A stretch of 35,248 bases of DNA from Nitrospirae bacterium MYbinv3 (GTDB lineage Bacteria > Nitrospirota > Thermodesulfovibrionia > Thermodesulfovibrionales > Magnetobacteriaceae), in contig PEAB01000018.1 in the NCBI GenBank assembly GCA_002753395.1, forward strand, positions 1 to 35,248, given 5' to 3'. Every line of letters begins with the position of its first letter. Position 1 is the first letter of the stretch. This document shows, one piece after another, positions 23,428-31,851 of this stretch. The notes under the pieces are model-generated. The model was not told where the DNA came from. It was given only the letters and a program-made list of their open reading frames with translations, and did not search any database. The position numbers and the translations under genes were made by a program.

Positions 23428-24681
23428 TTACAATACTCCTTTTTTTAAGATCAGGTTAGCCAGTAAATCCACCGTAGCAAACTCAATATCGTCTGGTACC
23501 TTTTGACCTGTAGTCAGATAAGCTATAGGTTTCTGGTACGTCATCAGGAGGTTATACAGGGAGCCAAACCGCACGGCCTCATCCACCTTTGTAAAGCCTA
23601 GGTAGTTTATCGGGAGCCTTCTGTAGTACTTATATGCCTCTGTCAAGAACTCGTCATCACTGTTGGCGCTCATTATCAGGTGCAGCTCGATTGGTACCTC
23701 GGTCTGACATATCTCGTTTAGACAGTCTATATATTCCTCATCCTTTGGACTCCTGCCAGTTGTATCTATGTAGATCACGTCCTTGGTCTCTGCATAACGC
23801 ATGAGGCTGCTTTTCAGTTCCTTTGTATTTGTGGCTACCGACAGTGGGATACCTAATATCCTGGCATATATCCTGACCTGTTCAACGGCTCCTATCCTGT
23901 ACGTGTCCAGGTTTATGATTGCCGCCTTTTTGCCTTCCTTTATCGAGTTGGCAGCAAGTTTAGCTACGGTAGTTGTTTTACCTACGCCGGTAGGGCCTAA
24001 AAGCATTATGGCCTTCATATCGCTGCCTCGTTTTTTCACCTTTAAGTTATTTATCAACAGTGGTAGTACCTCGTTTACGTCCTTTGCCTTCTCACATAGA
24101 AGTATAGCATATTCTTCCTTAATTGACCTCTCTCTCAGAAAGTATAACAACATTCTCTTTTTTGGTGGAAGGGCCATCTCATATCCTATGTTTTTCATAT
24201 CCTCTATGGTATCTCTGAGCCCCTCTATCTCACCCTTTATGTCCTCGGTTAGCCTTTTGACCAGGAACTTAAAGTCGGCAGTGGTGGCATCCATTACCCT
24301 CGGTTTGGGCTCTGCCGAAGGAGGTTCAGGCGTCTGCGGCTTTGCAGGGGGTTCATCCTTAGAGGATTCGTACCGGTCAATGGTTGAAATCTTAGGTGTG
24401 GCCTCAGGCCTTCCTGCCGGTCTTTCTGCCGGTTTCTCTTGGGACTTTGTCTTGGCCATAAAACTGCTGTCTTTTCTGAGATTGTCTTTCTGTGTCTCTC
24501 TCTTGTCACTCATCGGTCTTATTTTATTGATATCGTAGTCAACGGCTGCAGTTACTTCGACAAAAGGGTTATCGCCGCCTTTTTCCTCGGTTGAGAGGAT
24601 GATTGCGTCTTCGCTGAGTTCCTTTTTTACTAACACAAGCGCTTCTGCAAAGGTTCTAGCCTGATATTTTTTAATCTTCAT
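23428..24681 (-). CDS. flhF: FlhF SRP-type GTPase for flagellar placement
   Basis: A 417-residue protein. The N-terminus MKIKKYQARTFAEALVLVKK then ELSEDAIILSTEEKGG is the FlhF B domain. A proline/lysine-rich linker (about 60-135), a helical N domain (about 140-220) and the SRP-GTPase G domain follow: P-loop LLGPTGVGKTTTVAKLAA (228-245), DTYRIGAVEQVRIYA, DTTGRSPKD and GFTKVDEAVRFG. FlhF directs the first flagellar structures, usually to the pole. It overlaps flhA by 11 bases, and the flhG ATG follows its TAA directly. Confidence 0.96.
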   Translation of the reverse strand: MKIKKYQARTFAEALVLVKKELSEDAIILSTEEKGGDNPFVEVTAAVDYDINKIRPMSDKRETQKDNLRKDSSFMAKTKSQEKPAERPAGRPEATPKISTIDRYESSKDEPPAKPQTPEPPSAEPKPRVMDATTADFKFLVKRLTEDIKGEIEGLRDTIEDMKNIGYEMALPPKKRMLLYFLRERSIKEEYAILLCEKAKDVNEVLPLLINNLKVKKRGSDMKAIMLLGPTGVGKTTTVAKLAANSIKEGKKAAIINLDTYRIGAVEQVRIYARILGIPLSVATNTKELKSSLMRYAETKDVIYIDTTGRSPKDEEYIDCLNEICQTEVPIELHLIMSANSDDEFLTEAYKYYRRLPINYLGFTKVDEAVRFGSLYNLLMTYQKPIAYLTTGQKVPDDIEFATVDLLANLILKKGVL

Positions 24682-26710
24682 ACTTAACCACTCCTAATGA
24701 GTATAATCTTGCCGTAGAAGAAATCTCTGCATTAGACAGCACTACCACTGATGGTATAAATTTCTCCACAAGTTTCCTTAAAAATCTCCTCACATGAGAA
24801 GAACAGAGAATTACCGGTTGAACACCTTTAAAACTATCGCTGTTTATCAGGTTTTCTATCCCCTTAACTATCTTATTAATTATCTCCGGGTTTATTGCCT
24901 CTCCCGTCTGTACGCTGCGCGACAGCATAGATTCAAACCTCGGATCCAGTGTAAATACCGGTACGTTGCCTTCCTGTGTTGAGTACTGCTTGGTTATGTG
25001 CCTTGACAATGCCTGCCGCACAAGTTCTGTAAGCATCTCCGTATCCTTTATCGTGGGGGCATAGTCAAGCACTGTCTCAAGTATGGTTATTATATCATTA
25101 ATAGGTACCCGTTCCCTAAGTAGGCCCTGAAGGATACGCTGCACCCCGCCCAGCGTAATATGTGCAGGGATTAGCTCATCTACAAGCTTCGTATAAGTCT
25201 TGGAGACGTTATCCAATATGTTTTGCACCTCTGTTCTACTGAGAAGCTCCCAGCTAGACTTTCTTACAAGCTCAGTAAGGTGGGTGGCAATGACCGTTGG
25301 TGTATCAACCACCATGTAACCTTCCACCTGAGCCTTCTGTATGTTTTGCTCATCTATCCAATAGGCTGGCAGTCCAAACGCAGGTTCCCTGGCTGGTATG
25401 CCCTCTATCTTCTCCGACTCGTCGGCAGCCACTGCCAGCCAGTACCCCATCATGACCTCGTTGCGTGCTATCTCTATCCCTCTGATCATAAAGCTGTACT
25501 CATGAGGTCTAAGCTGCAGGTTGTCGCGTATGTGCACGGGGGGGATTATAAAACCTATCTCTTTGGCCAGTTGTCTGCGCATCGCCTTTATCTTTGATAG
25601 AAGTTCACCCTTGGTCTCCTCAACTAGTGGGATTAGCCCATAGCCAATCTCAAGCGTAAGCGGGTCGAACTCAAGGAAGGTTTCTATTCTCGGTTCCTCA
25701 GATACAGTTTCTGTTGGTGGCACGGCCCCTGCCTCCTTTTTCGCAGTTGAGCTAACCAAGTAGGCAAACCCAGCCGCCGCTGCCGCAATGAGGATAAATG
25801 GCAGGTGTGGCAGACCAGGAACTAAGGCAAACACAAAAAGTATACCAGCGGTAGTAAATAATGCCTTAGGATTAATCAATATCTGCTCGGCTATATCCTT
25901 ACCCATGTCAGATTCCTTACCTGCACGGCTGACCACAATACCAGCAGCAGTGGATATCAAGAGCGCCGGTATCTGTGTCACCAGTCCGTCACCAACGGTC
26001 AAGATCGTATAAGTCTTTAATGCCTCAACGATTGGCATTCCCCTTTGCAGGATTCCAATTATCAAGCCGCCTACAATATTTATAACCGTTATAACGACAC
26101 CAGCGATCGCGTCTCCTCTGACAAATTTGCTTGCTCCATCCATAGCTCCATAGAAGTCAGCCTCCTGGGCTATGGTTTCACGCCTGCGTCTGGCGTCCTT
26201 TTCGTTTATTAAACCAGCATTAAGATCGGCATCGATTGCCATCTGTTTACCGGGCATAGCATCAAGAGTAAACCTTGCAGCGACCTCGGCAATTCTACCT
26301 GAACCCTTTGTTATAACTACGAAGTTTACAACCACGAGTATCATAAATATTATAAGACCCACGGCATAGTTGCCGCCAACAACAAAGTTTCCAAACGACA
26401 TAATAACCGTACCTGCCGAATCTATACCCTCGTGTCCCTTTAACAAAACAAGCCTTGTTGTGGCTATATTCAAAGCCAGTCTGTACAGTGTGGTTATCAA
26501 TAACAGTGTGGGAAATATGGAAAAATCAAGCGGTTTTTGCACATATACGCTGGTGATGATTATTACCACTGCAATCGCTATTGAGATAGAAAGCAGCATG
26601 TCAAGCAAGATCGGAGGCAATGGCAACAGCATCACACCTAGTATAGCCACTATAGTGACAGATACTATAATCTCAGCCCTTTCTCTTAACAACTTTAACA
26701 AGAAGTTCAT
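24671..26710 (-). CDS. flhA: FlhA flagellar export gate protein
   Basis: A 679-residue inner-membrane protein. The start is set at the ATG of MNFLLKLLRERAEI, with GGGGAGGG upstream; the longer frame to 26779 runs into flhB. About eight hydrophobic segments lie in the first 330 residues, with the FHIPEP signature region around TLYRLALNIATTRLVLLKGH and the cytoplasmic loop RFTLDAMPGKQMAIDADLNA. The rest is the cytosolic ring domain that docks chaperones. FlhA uses proton motive force in export. It lies between flhB and flhF. Confidence 0.97.
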   Translation of the reverse strand: MNFLLKLLRERAEIIVSVTIVAILGVMLLPLPPILLDMLLSISIAIAVVIIITSVYVQKPLDFSIFPTLLLITTLYRLALNIATTRLVLLKGHEGIDSAGTVIMSFGNFVVGGNYAVGLIIFMILVVVNFVVITKGSGRIAEVAARFTLDAMPGKQMAIDADLNAGLINEKDARRRRETIAQEADFYGAMDGASKFVRGDAIAGVVITVINIVGGLIIGILQRGMPIVEALKTYTILTVGDGLVTQIPALLISTAAGIVVSRAGKESDMGKDIAEQILINPKALFTTAGILFVFALVPGLPHLPFILIAAAAAGFAYLVSSTAKKEAGAVPPTETVSEEPRIETFLEFDPLTLEIGYGLIPLVEETKGELLSKIKAMRRQLAKEIGFIIPPVHIRDNLQLRPHEYSFMIRGIEIARNEVMMGYWLAVAADESEKIEGIPAREPAFGLPAYWIDEQNIQKAQVEGYMVVDTPTVIATHLTELVRKSSWELLSRTEVQNILDNVSKTYTKLVDELIPAHITLGGVQRILQGLLRERVPINDIITILETVLDYAPTIKDTEMLTELVRQALSRHITKQYSTQEGNVPVFTLDPRFESMLSRSVQTGEAINPEIINKIVKGIENLINSDSFKGVQPVILCSSHVRRFLRKLVEKFIPSVVVLSNAEISSTARLYSLGVVKYED

Positions 26711-26732
26711 AGTGTGTACCCTCCCCTTAATT

Positions 26733-27767
26733 TCATGCAAACCCTTTAAGTTTGAATATGTAAGCCAGTATCCTGGCAACCGCTTTGTATAGTTCAGGGG
26801 GTATAAAGGTATTTACCTCAAGTTTAAAGAGGGTTCTGGCAAGCGGTTTATCCTCAATTACCGGTATCCCATTGCCCTTGGCTATCTCCCTTATTTTTTC
26901 AGCGACATAACCGCTCCCCTTTGCAATCACCTTTGGGGCTGACATCTCCGTTTCCCTGTATCTAAGGGCAACTGCAAGGTGAGTGGGGTTTGTTATGATG
27001 ACGGTGGCCTTTGGCACCTCGGCCATCATACGTTTCCTTGCCTGCTCTCTTTGGATGCTCCTTATCCTGGACTTTACCTTTGGATCACCCTCCGTTTCCT
27101 TGAACTCTTCCTTTATCTCTTCCTTACTCATCCTAATGGACTTCTCAAACCTCCACTTCTCAAATACATAGCTTATGGAGGCCACTATAAACAGATAGAA
27201 GAAGCCATACCACATGGCGTTCTTTAAAAACACCACGGAGATTGAGGCTATCTGTTTCAGCTCCAATCCCATTATGTAGGGCAGCTTATATATATCCCTC
27301 TTAATTACCAGATAGAAGATAAATCCGCCGGCAACAAATTTTAACAGTGCCTTGAAGAAATCAATAAGTCCGTTAAAAGAAAAAAGCCTCTGCAGGCCTT
27401 CTAATGGATTGAGCTTAGAGAGGCTTAACTCGAGGGGCTTTAAAAAGAAACCCACTTGTGCAACATCGGAGGCCACTGCAAGGGTCATAACGGCAATAAA
27501 AAATGGTAAAAGTATGGTAAAGGTCTTTATCAGGGCCATCCTCGTGGCCAAAAACGGATCCATGCCATACTGTAAGCCGAGAAACTTAATGGTAACGTCC
27601 GACATCTCAGTAAAGACGTATTGACCTCCGAAGTGTATCACTAACAACACACCGGCCATCCCAGCAAGGGCTGTGACCTCCCGGCTCTTGGCAATCTGCC
27701 CCTTCTCTCTCGCCCTCTGCCGCCGCCGCGGCGTGGCTTGTTCCGATCTTTCATCTTGTTCAGCCAT
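26733..27767 (-). CDS. flhB: FlhB export switch protein
   Basis: A 344-residue protein with N-terminal cytoplasmic motif ERSEQATPRRRQRAREKGQI, four membrane segments, the linker KEEIKEEFKETEGDPKVKSR, and the autocleavage site NPTH at 260-263 (ATVIITNPTHLAVALRYRE). The C-terminal domain (APKVIAKGSGYVAEKIREIA, IPPELYKAVARILAYIF) is what the separate flhX gene resembles. Self-cleavage allows switching from rod/hook to filament substrates. It starts after a short gap behind fliR. Confidence 0.97.
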   Translation of the reverse strand: MAEQDERSEQATPRRRQRAREKGQIAKSREVTALAGMAGVLLVIHFGGQYVFTEMSDVTIKFLGLQYGMDPFLATRMALIKTFTILLPFFIAVMTLAVASDVAQVGFFLKPLELSLSKLNPLEGLQRLFSFNGLIDFFKALLKFVAGGFIFYLVIKRDIYKLPYIMGLELKQIASISVVFLKNAMWYGFFYLFIVASISYVFEKWRFEKSIRMSKEEIKEEFKETEGDPKVKSRIRSIQREQARKRMMAEVPKATVIITNPTHLAVALRYRETEMSAPKVIAKGSGYVAEKIREIAKGNGIPVIEDKPLARTLFKLEVNTFIPPELYKAVARILAYIFKLKGFA

Positions 27768-27798
27768 TATCTACTGCGACCATAAGAAGCGAGCTTAA

Positions 27799-28590
27799 TC
27801 ATTTTACCTTGCCAAGCTTCAGTACGTTGTGCATCTCATATTTCATGTCCTCAATGGCGTTAATCATTACATTATAAAAGGTTGGTATAGACAACATCAT
27901 AACCATAAGGCCGACCATGATAAACAGTGGAAAGCTCACAAAGAATATGTTTATCTGAGGTGAGGCCTTGTACAGAAAACCAAGGAGGAAGTTCAACACC
28001 ACCATCACAATCATCACCGGAGCCCCTATCTTGATGGCAAGGACAAACACCTTAAAGCCTCCAAAGATAGCGTTTATCATCAAGTTGTTGATATTTAACT
28101 GTCCTGGCGGCAGGATCTCAAAGCTCTTGGCAAATATGTATATCAGATCGTGGTGGGCATTGACAGCAAAAAACAGAAGCGTCACTAGTATCCCAAGCAA
28201 TCTGGATATCTCAGCGGATTGACCAAACTCAGGGTCAAAGCTGGTAGCGATAGACAGGGCCATGCCGTTACTCATCATCTGGCCGGCCATGTTTACAGCG
28301 ACAAAGATAAATCTCACAGCGCTGCCTAGGAGCATTGAAAGGATAATCTCACGCACAATCAATGTGAAAAAACTCTCTGGCGTGATCTCAAACTGTACTA
28401 TAGGCGTCAGCACAAAGGCCAGAGCCACTGCTATGGCTAGTTTAAACTGGGCTGGCGAGTTCTTGCTGCTAAACAGCGGTATTATCGACATAAATATACT
28501 TGTTCTTAACAGTACCAGCAAGAAACTCACTATCTGCTTTGAAACAAGTCCAGAATTGATCATCCCTACTATGTCCATCTTGTTATTCAT
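27799..28590 (-). CDS. fliR: FliR export gate membrane protein
   Basis: A 263-residue polytopic protein with typical FliR segments: LLVLLRTSIFMSIIPLFSSK, REIILSMLLGSAVRFIFVAV, NMAGQMMSNGMALSIATSFD and VMVVLNFLLGFLYKASPQIN. I start it at the ATG at 28590; a TTG at 28602, directly after the fliQ stop and in the same frame, would add four residues, and an ATG four codons later is also possible. No clear ribosome binding site is seen, so translation is probably coupled to fliQ. FliR forms the FliPQR channel. Confidence 0.95.
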   Translation of the reverse strand: MNNKMDIVGMINSGLVSKQIVSFLLVLLRTSIFMSIIPLFSSKNSPAQFKLAIAVALAFVLTPIVQFEITPESFFTLIVREIILSMLLGSAVRFIFVAVNMAGQMMSNGMALSIATSFDPEFGQSAEISRLLGILVTLLFFAVNAHHDLIYIFAKSFEILPPGQLNINNLMINAIFGGFKVFVLAIKIGAPVMIVMVVLNFLLGFLYKASPQINIFFVSFPLFIMVGLMVMMLSIPTFYNVMINAIEDMKYEMHNVLKLGKVK

Positions 28591-28602
28591 CTTATGATAC
28601 AA

Positions 28603-28872
28603 TCATTTAGCGTACTGCGGTAGTTTCTCTATGAGGGTGACTGTGAAATGTATCATCGTACGTGCAAGCCACGGCATCAGGATAAAGATACAGGCAAAGA
28701 CGGCAAGTATCTTTGGAACAAAGGTTAACGTAAACTCCTGGATCTGTGTGATGGCCTGAAAGAAACTCACTAGTAACCCAACAACCATGCTTACTAAGAG
28801 CATGGGGCCTGCTACCATCATTAGCGTCTTAAACACCTCGCCTGAGAGATCCCTTACTATCTCTACCGTCAT
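28603..28872 (-). CDS. fliQ: FliQ export gate membrane protein
   Basis: An 89-residue protein, the classical FliQ length, when started at the ATG of MTVEIVRDLSGEVF (28872), which overlaps the fliP stop by four bases. A 102-residue frame reaches back into fliP and is less likely. Two hydrophobic hairpin helices (LMMVAGPMLLVSMVVGLLVS and LTFVPKILAVFACIFILMPW) flank FFQAITQIQEFT. FliQ packs around FliP and FliR in the export channel. Confidence 0.96.
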   Translation of the reverse strand: MTVEIVRDLSGEVFKTLMMVAGPMLLVSMVVGLLVSFFQAITQIQEFTLTFVPKILAVFACIFILMPWLARTMIHFTVTLIEKLPQYAK

Positions 28873-29516
28873 TGGAAACTCCGCACCAGTGTGCCCACAA
28901 CAAGGTTCCACCCGTCAACAAGCACAAACAGCAGGAGCTTAAAGGGTAGAGAGATCATAACAGGGGGCACCATCATCATACCCATAGACAACATCACGCT
29001 GGCAACCACCATGTCTATTATAATAAAAGGTAGATACAACAAAAAGCCCATCTCAAAGGCCGTCTTAAGCTCGCTGATTGCAAAGGCCGGCACAACGATC
29101 TTGATAGGCAGGTCCATTGGCTTTTCAGGTGCATCCACCTTTGCCAGTCTCAAAAACAATGCTACGTCCTTCTCCCTTGTCTGTTTTAACATAAAGGATT
29201 TAACGGGCTGCTCAGCACGCCTAAGGGCCTCCCCGATGGTTATCTTTTTATCCATTAAAGGGGTAAACGACTCCTTTGCCACCACATCCAATGTTGGCGT
29301 CATTACAAACAGCGTAATGAATATCGAAAGCCCTATTACAACAACGTTTGGTGGTATCTGTTGCCCGCCCATGGCCTGCCTAAGAAAAGACAGCACGATT
29401 ACCACCCTGGTAAAAGACGTAAACATCACTAACATCGATGGCAAGACCGACAGGAAGCTGATAAGCACAAACATCGATATCAACGGATGGTCTATATTAA
29501 ATACGTTATTATTCAT
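28869..29516 (-). CDS. fliP: FliP export gate membrane protein, short N-terminus
   Basis: A 215-residue protein with FliP signatures FTSFTRVVIVLSFLRQAMGG, VMTPTLDVVAKE, PAFAISELKTAFEMGFLLYL and MMMVPPVMISLPFKLLLFVL. Many FliP proteins carry a cleaved signal peptide and are about 245 residues; this one starts almost directly at the first membrane helix, and an in-frame TGA lies four codons upstream. No good ribosome binding site is next to the ATG. Instead AAGGAAG precedes a nine-codon reading frame whose stop overlaps the fliP start region, so initiation may depend on coupling. Confidence 0.95.
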   Translation of the reverse strand: MNNNVFNIDHPLISMFVLISFLSVLPSMLVMFTSFTRVVIVLSFLRQAMGGQQIPPNVVVIGLSIFITLFVMTPTLDVVAKESFTPLMDKKITIGEALRRAEQPVKSFMLKQTREKDVALFLRLAKVDAPEKPMDLPIKIVVPAFAISELKTAFEMGFLLYLPFIIIDMVVASVMLSMGMMMVPPVMISLPFKLLLFVLVDGWNLVVGTLVRSFQ

Positions 29517-29592
29517 TATTATTATTCACAATTGGCATTTTCAGGTCTTCCTTTCTCAACTCCCCGATGAACACTCAAGGGTGTGAAATCTA

Positions 29593-29901
29593 TTATTCTT
29601 TTGCCGCTCCCTGTATTTGGGCGTACTCTTTAACAAACGATCCTGTGCCCTCCACCTGAGCAAGGGCCTTATCATTTAAAGTCGTAAGGAGTCTGACATC
29701 AGTAGGTGTAATACCTATGATTAAGACCTTGGTACCAACTTTAACGGCCGCTATGCCTTTTTTAGGACCAAAAGACATATACTCCAAGAGATTGATTAAA
29801 CCTGCCTTCTTTTGCCTTTTTTTTAGGACGAAGGCTATTCCATATATAAGAAAGACAACAGCCCCAAGGGCAAATAGCATCTGAAGCAGGACATCTGTCA
29901 T
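29593..29901 (-). CDS. fliO: FliO export apparatus assembly protein
   Basis: A 102-residue protein with one N-terminal membrane helix (LLQMLFALGAVVFLIYGIAF), a basic stretch KKRQKKAG, and the small domain LLEYMSFGPKKGIAAVKVGT then KVLIIGITPTDVRLLTTL, as in FliO/FliZ family members. FliO stabilises FliP during export gate assembly. It overlaps fliN by four bases and precedes fliP by 76 bases. The family is weakly conserved, but the position and pattern agree. Confidence 0.9.
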   Translation of the reverse strand: MTDVLLQMLFALGAVVFLIYGIAFVLKKRQKKAGLINLLEYMSFGPKKGIAAVKVGTKVLIIGITPTDVRLLTTLNDKALAQVEGTGSFVKEYAQIQGAAKE

Positions 29902-30215
29902 TTAAGCTGCTTTAACCTGTCGTTAGGGCTAACGATATCTGTAAGCCTTATGCCAAACTTTTCGTTTACAACTACAACCTCGCCCCTTGCAATGACCTTA
30001 TTGTTAATGAGCATCTCCATCGGCTCACCGGCAAGCTTGTCTAATTCTACAACAGAGCCTTGCCCCAACTGTAACAGGTCATTAATCAACATCTTTGTCC
30101 TGCCTATCTCAACTGTAACAGTAAGTGGGATGTCAAGGAGAAACTTTATATCCCTCAGCCCTTCATGCCCCTCGGCAACTTCAAACTCCTGAAAATCCGC
30201 CTTAAACGGTTCCAT
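29898..30215 (-). CDS. fliN: FliN flagellar motor switch protein
   Basis: A 105-residue protein whose C-terminal 75 residues form a SpoA domain: FLLDIPLTVTVEIGRTKMLI, LLQLGQGSVVELDKLAGEP, MEMLINNKVIARGEVVVVNE and FGIRLTDIVSPNDRLKQL. FliN forms the lower C ring with FliM, binds CheY-P and helps dock export substrates. It sits between fliM and fliO, overlapping fliO by four bases. The N-terminal extension is short and acidic. Confidence 0.97.
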   Translation of the reverse strand: MEPFKADFQEFEVAEGHEGLRDIKFLLDIPLTVTVEIGRTKMLINDLLQLGQGSVVELDKLAGEPMEMLINNKVIARGEVVVVNEKFGIRLTDIVSPNDRLKQLK

Positions 30216-30236
30216 TAAACAGCCTCCTTAGTTTAT

Positions 30237-31205
30237 CTATGTGATGACATTTGTGATCTTTACAGCCTGGTTTCCTTTTCGCACACCAGCAGTACACTTG
30301 AACTTTGCAATTCCCTCAATCTTAAACACCAGCTCATCCGTCAACGACTTACCTAGGTTTATAACATCCCCCTCTTTCAGCGTCAAAAGGTCTTCCACTG
30401 TCAGATCTGTGCAGGCCAACTCGACGCTGACCGCTACATGCGACTCCATCAGTATGTCTTTGAGACGGTTCACCCACCTCTGGTCGGTTTCCAGTTTCTC
30501 GGCCTGTATGCCGGAGTAGAGCTTCTCCTTCACAGGCTCTATTATGGAGTAGGGTATACAGAAATACATCTTACCGGTAAAGTCCTCTACCTCTATATGT
30601 ACCTCTATCTTAATAATAACCTCGGTAGGCGTAACAATTGTGACAAACTGAGGGTTCATCTCAGAACCTACGTGCTCAGGTTGAACGTTAGCCAGACCTC
30701 TCCAGGCAAGGGCAAGGTCCTTTAGCACCATGCTGACCACCTTTTTGATGATCCTCTGCTCTATTGGCGTAAAGTACCTACCCTCAGATTTTGTATTACG
30801 TGCCGTAGTTGCCCCGAAGAAATACTCCACAAAGGCAAATACCGCAGGAGCGCTTATGACAAACAGTGAATACCCTTTAAGTGGCTCCATCTTAAATATG
30901 TTTATACTTGATGGCAAAGGCAGCGTCTTCATAAACTCGCTAAACTTCATCATTTCTACGCCGTGGATGTTTACATCGACAAACTTCATGATAATAGCCG
31001 AGATAGAGTTTCTAAAAAACCTTGCAAACCGCTCGTTAGCAATCTCAAGCCCTGGCATCCTGCCTCGAATGATACGTTCCTGGCTTGTCAGATCGTATAT
31101 CTTTGCGGAAATCTCCTCGCCCCCGCCGCCATCAGTCTCAATAGCACCGGCCTGTACGCCCTTTAATAGGGCATCGATCTCATCTTGTGATAGGATCTTA
31201 TTCAT
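30237..31205 (-). CDS. fliM: FliM flagellar motor switch protein
   Basis: A 322-residue protein. The N-terminal LSQDEIDALLKG (residues 4-15) is the conserved CheY-P binding peptide. The middle domain contains MPGLEIANERFARFFRNSIS and SVNIHGVEMMKF-like sequence, and the C-terminal SpoA domain includes CTDLTVEDLLTLKEGDVINL and VRKGNQAVKI. FliM forms the C-ring wall and reverses rotation when CheY-P binds. Its ATG overlaps the fliL stop by four bases. Retention of the CheY-binding peptide agrees with the classical CheY and CheZ domain encoded in the cluster. Confidence 0.97.
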   Translation of the reverse strand: MNKILSQDEIDALLKGVQAGAIETDGGGGEEISAKIYDLTSQERIIRGRMPGLEIANERFARFFRNSISAIIMKFVDVNIHGVEMMKFSEFMKTLPLPSSINIFKMEPLKGYSLFVISAPAVFAFVEYFFGATTARNTKSEGRYFTPIEQRIIKKVVSMVLKDLALAWRGLANVQPEHVGSEMNPQFVTIVTPTEVIIKIEVHIEVEDFTGKMYFCIPYSIIEPVKEKLYSGIQAEKLETDQRWVNRLKDILMESHVAVSVELACTDLTVEDLLTLKEGDVINLGKSLTDELVFKIEGIAKFKCTAGVRKGNQAVKITNVIT

Positions 31206-31714
31206 TGCACCACAAAGTCCATAAAATAAACGTGTTTAATAGTATCCTTTCCAATGGCCTCATTCAATCTAGCCAACATCTCCTCCTTCAGCTGCAGCTT
31301 CCCGTCAGAACCCGATATAGCTTCATATGACTTACTGCTTAATAAAAGGATTATAGCATCCCTCAACTGCGGCATCCTGTCTTTAATGCTCGGTTCATCT
31401 AGCTTGGAGGCAAGTTCCACCTGCACAGTCAACTTCATATACCTTCCAGCATCAACAAGGTTCACTACAAAAGGATCTAGCCCTACAAGGGCAGGTGGCC
31501 CTTCCTCCTTTTTCTTCTTTTCTGCATGGCCGGCGCCCTCATGACCTCCGCCTTCTTTACTACCCATGAACTTTGTATATACAAGAAACCCTGCACCCGC
31601 CAAAACCAACACTACACCGACAATTATAATAATCAGCTTTGCACTTAACTTTGATTTTTTCTTAGCCTGCTCCGGTGCCTCATTGTTATAACTATCATCG
31701 CGCTCTTCAGCCAT
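31202..31714 (-). CDS. fliL: FliL stator-associated protein
   Basis: A 170-residue single-pass protein: a charged cytoplasmic start, membrane helix LIIIIVGVVLVLAGAGFLVY, a glycine-, histidine- and lysine-rich linker (KEGGGHEGAGHAEKKKKEEG), then the periplasmic FliL domain (LDPFVVNLVDAGRYMKLTVQ, LRDAIILLLSSKSYEAIS, IGKDTIKHVYFMDFVVQ). FliL rings the stator units and supports torque. It is the first gene of this long run; AGGAGG lies ten bases before the ATG and a promoter candidate about 45 bases upstream. Confidence 0.95.
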   Translation of the reverse strand: MAEERDDSYNNEAPEQAKKKSKLSAKLIIIIVGVVLVLAGAGFLVYTKFMGSKEGGGHEGAGHAEKKKKEEGPPALVGLDPFVVNLVDAGRYMKLTVQVELASKLDEPSIKDRMPQLRDAIILLLSSKSYEAISGSDGKLQLKEEMLARLNEAIGKDTIKHVYFMDFVVQ

Positions 31715-31760
31715 TTAACCCAAATCCTCCTAAAACTTAAAGTTACTCTTTTATATAATT

Positions 31761-31789
31761 ATTATATCAAATAATATGCCATAAATAAA
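31761..31789 (-). promoter_or_regulatory. candidate promoter of the fliL operon
   Basis: The minus strand has TTTATT (31789-31784), 17 bases, TATAAT (31766-31761), a sigma-70-type arrangement about 45 bases before fliL. Overlapping it, TGGCATATTATTTGAT (31781-31766) nearly fits a sigma-54 site, with GG and G at the right distance but GA in place of the minus-12 GC. I favour sigma-70; both readings are from sequence only. Confidence 0.42.
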
Positions 31790-31851
31790 CAGAAATATGA
31801 TAGAGGCACTATTAAGTAATCTTGACGTGACAAAAGTACCACACAAGGGAT

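Noticed and set aside
23801-24538. 245-codon plus-strand frame
   Set aside because: It lies wholly antisense to flhF, whose domains are unmistakable; low-complexity hydrophobic/serine content is typical of a shadow frame.
28891-29586. 231-codon plus-strand frame
   Set aside because: Antisense to fliP and its leader; no family resemblance.
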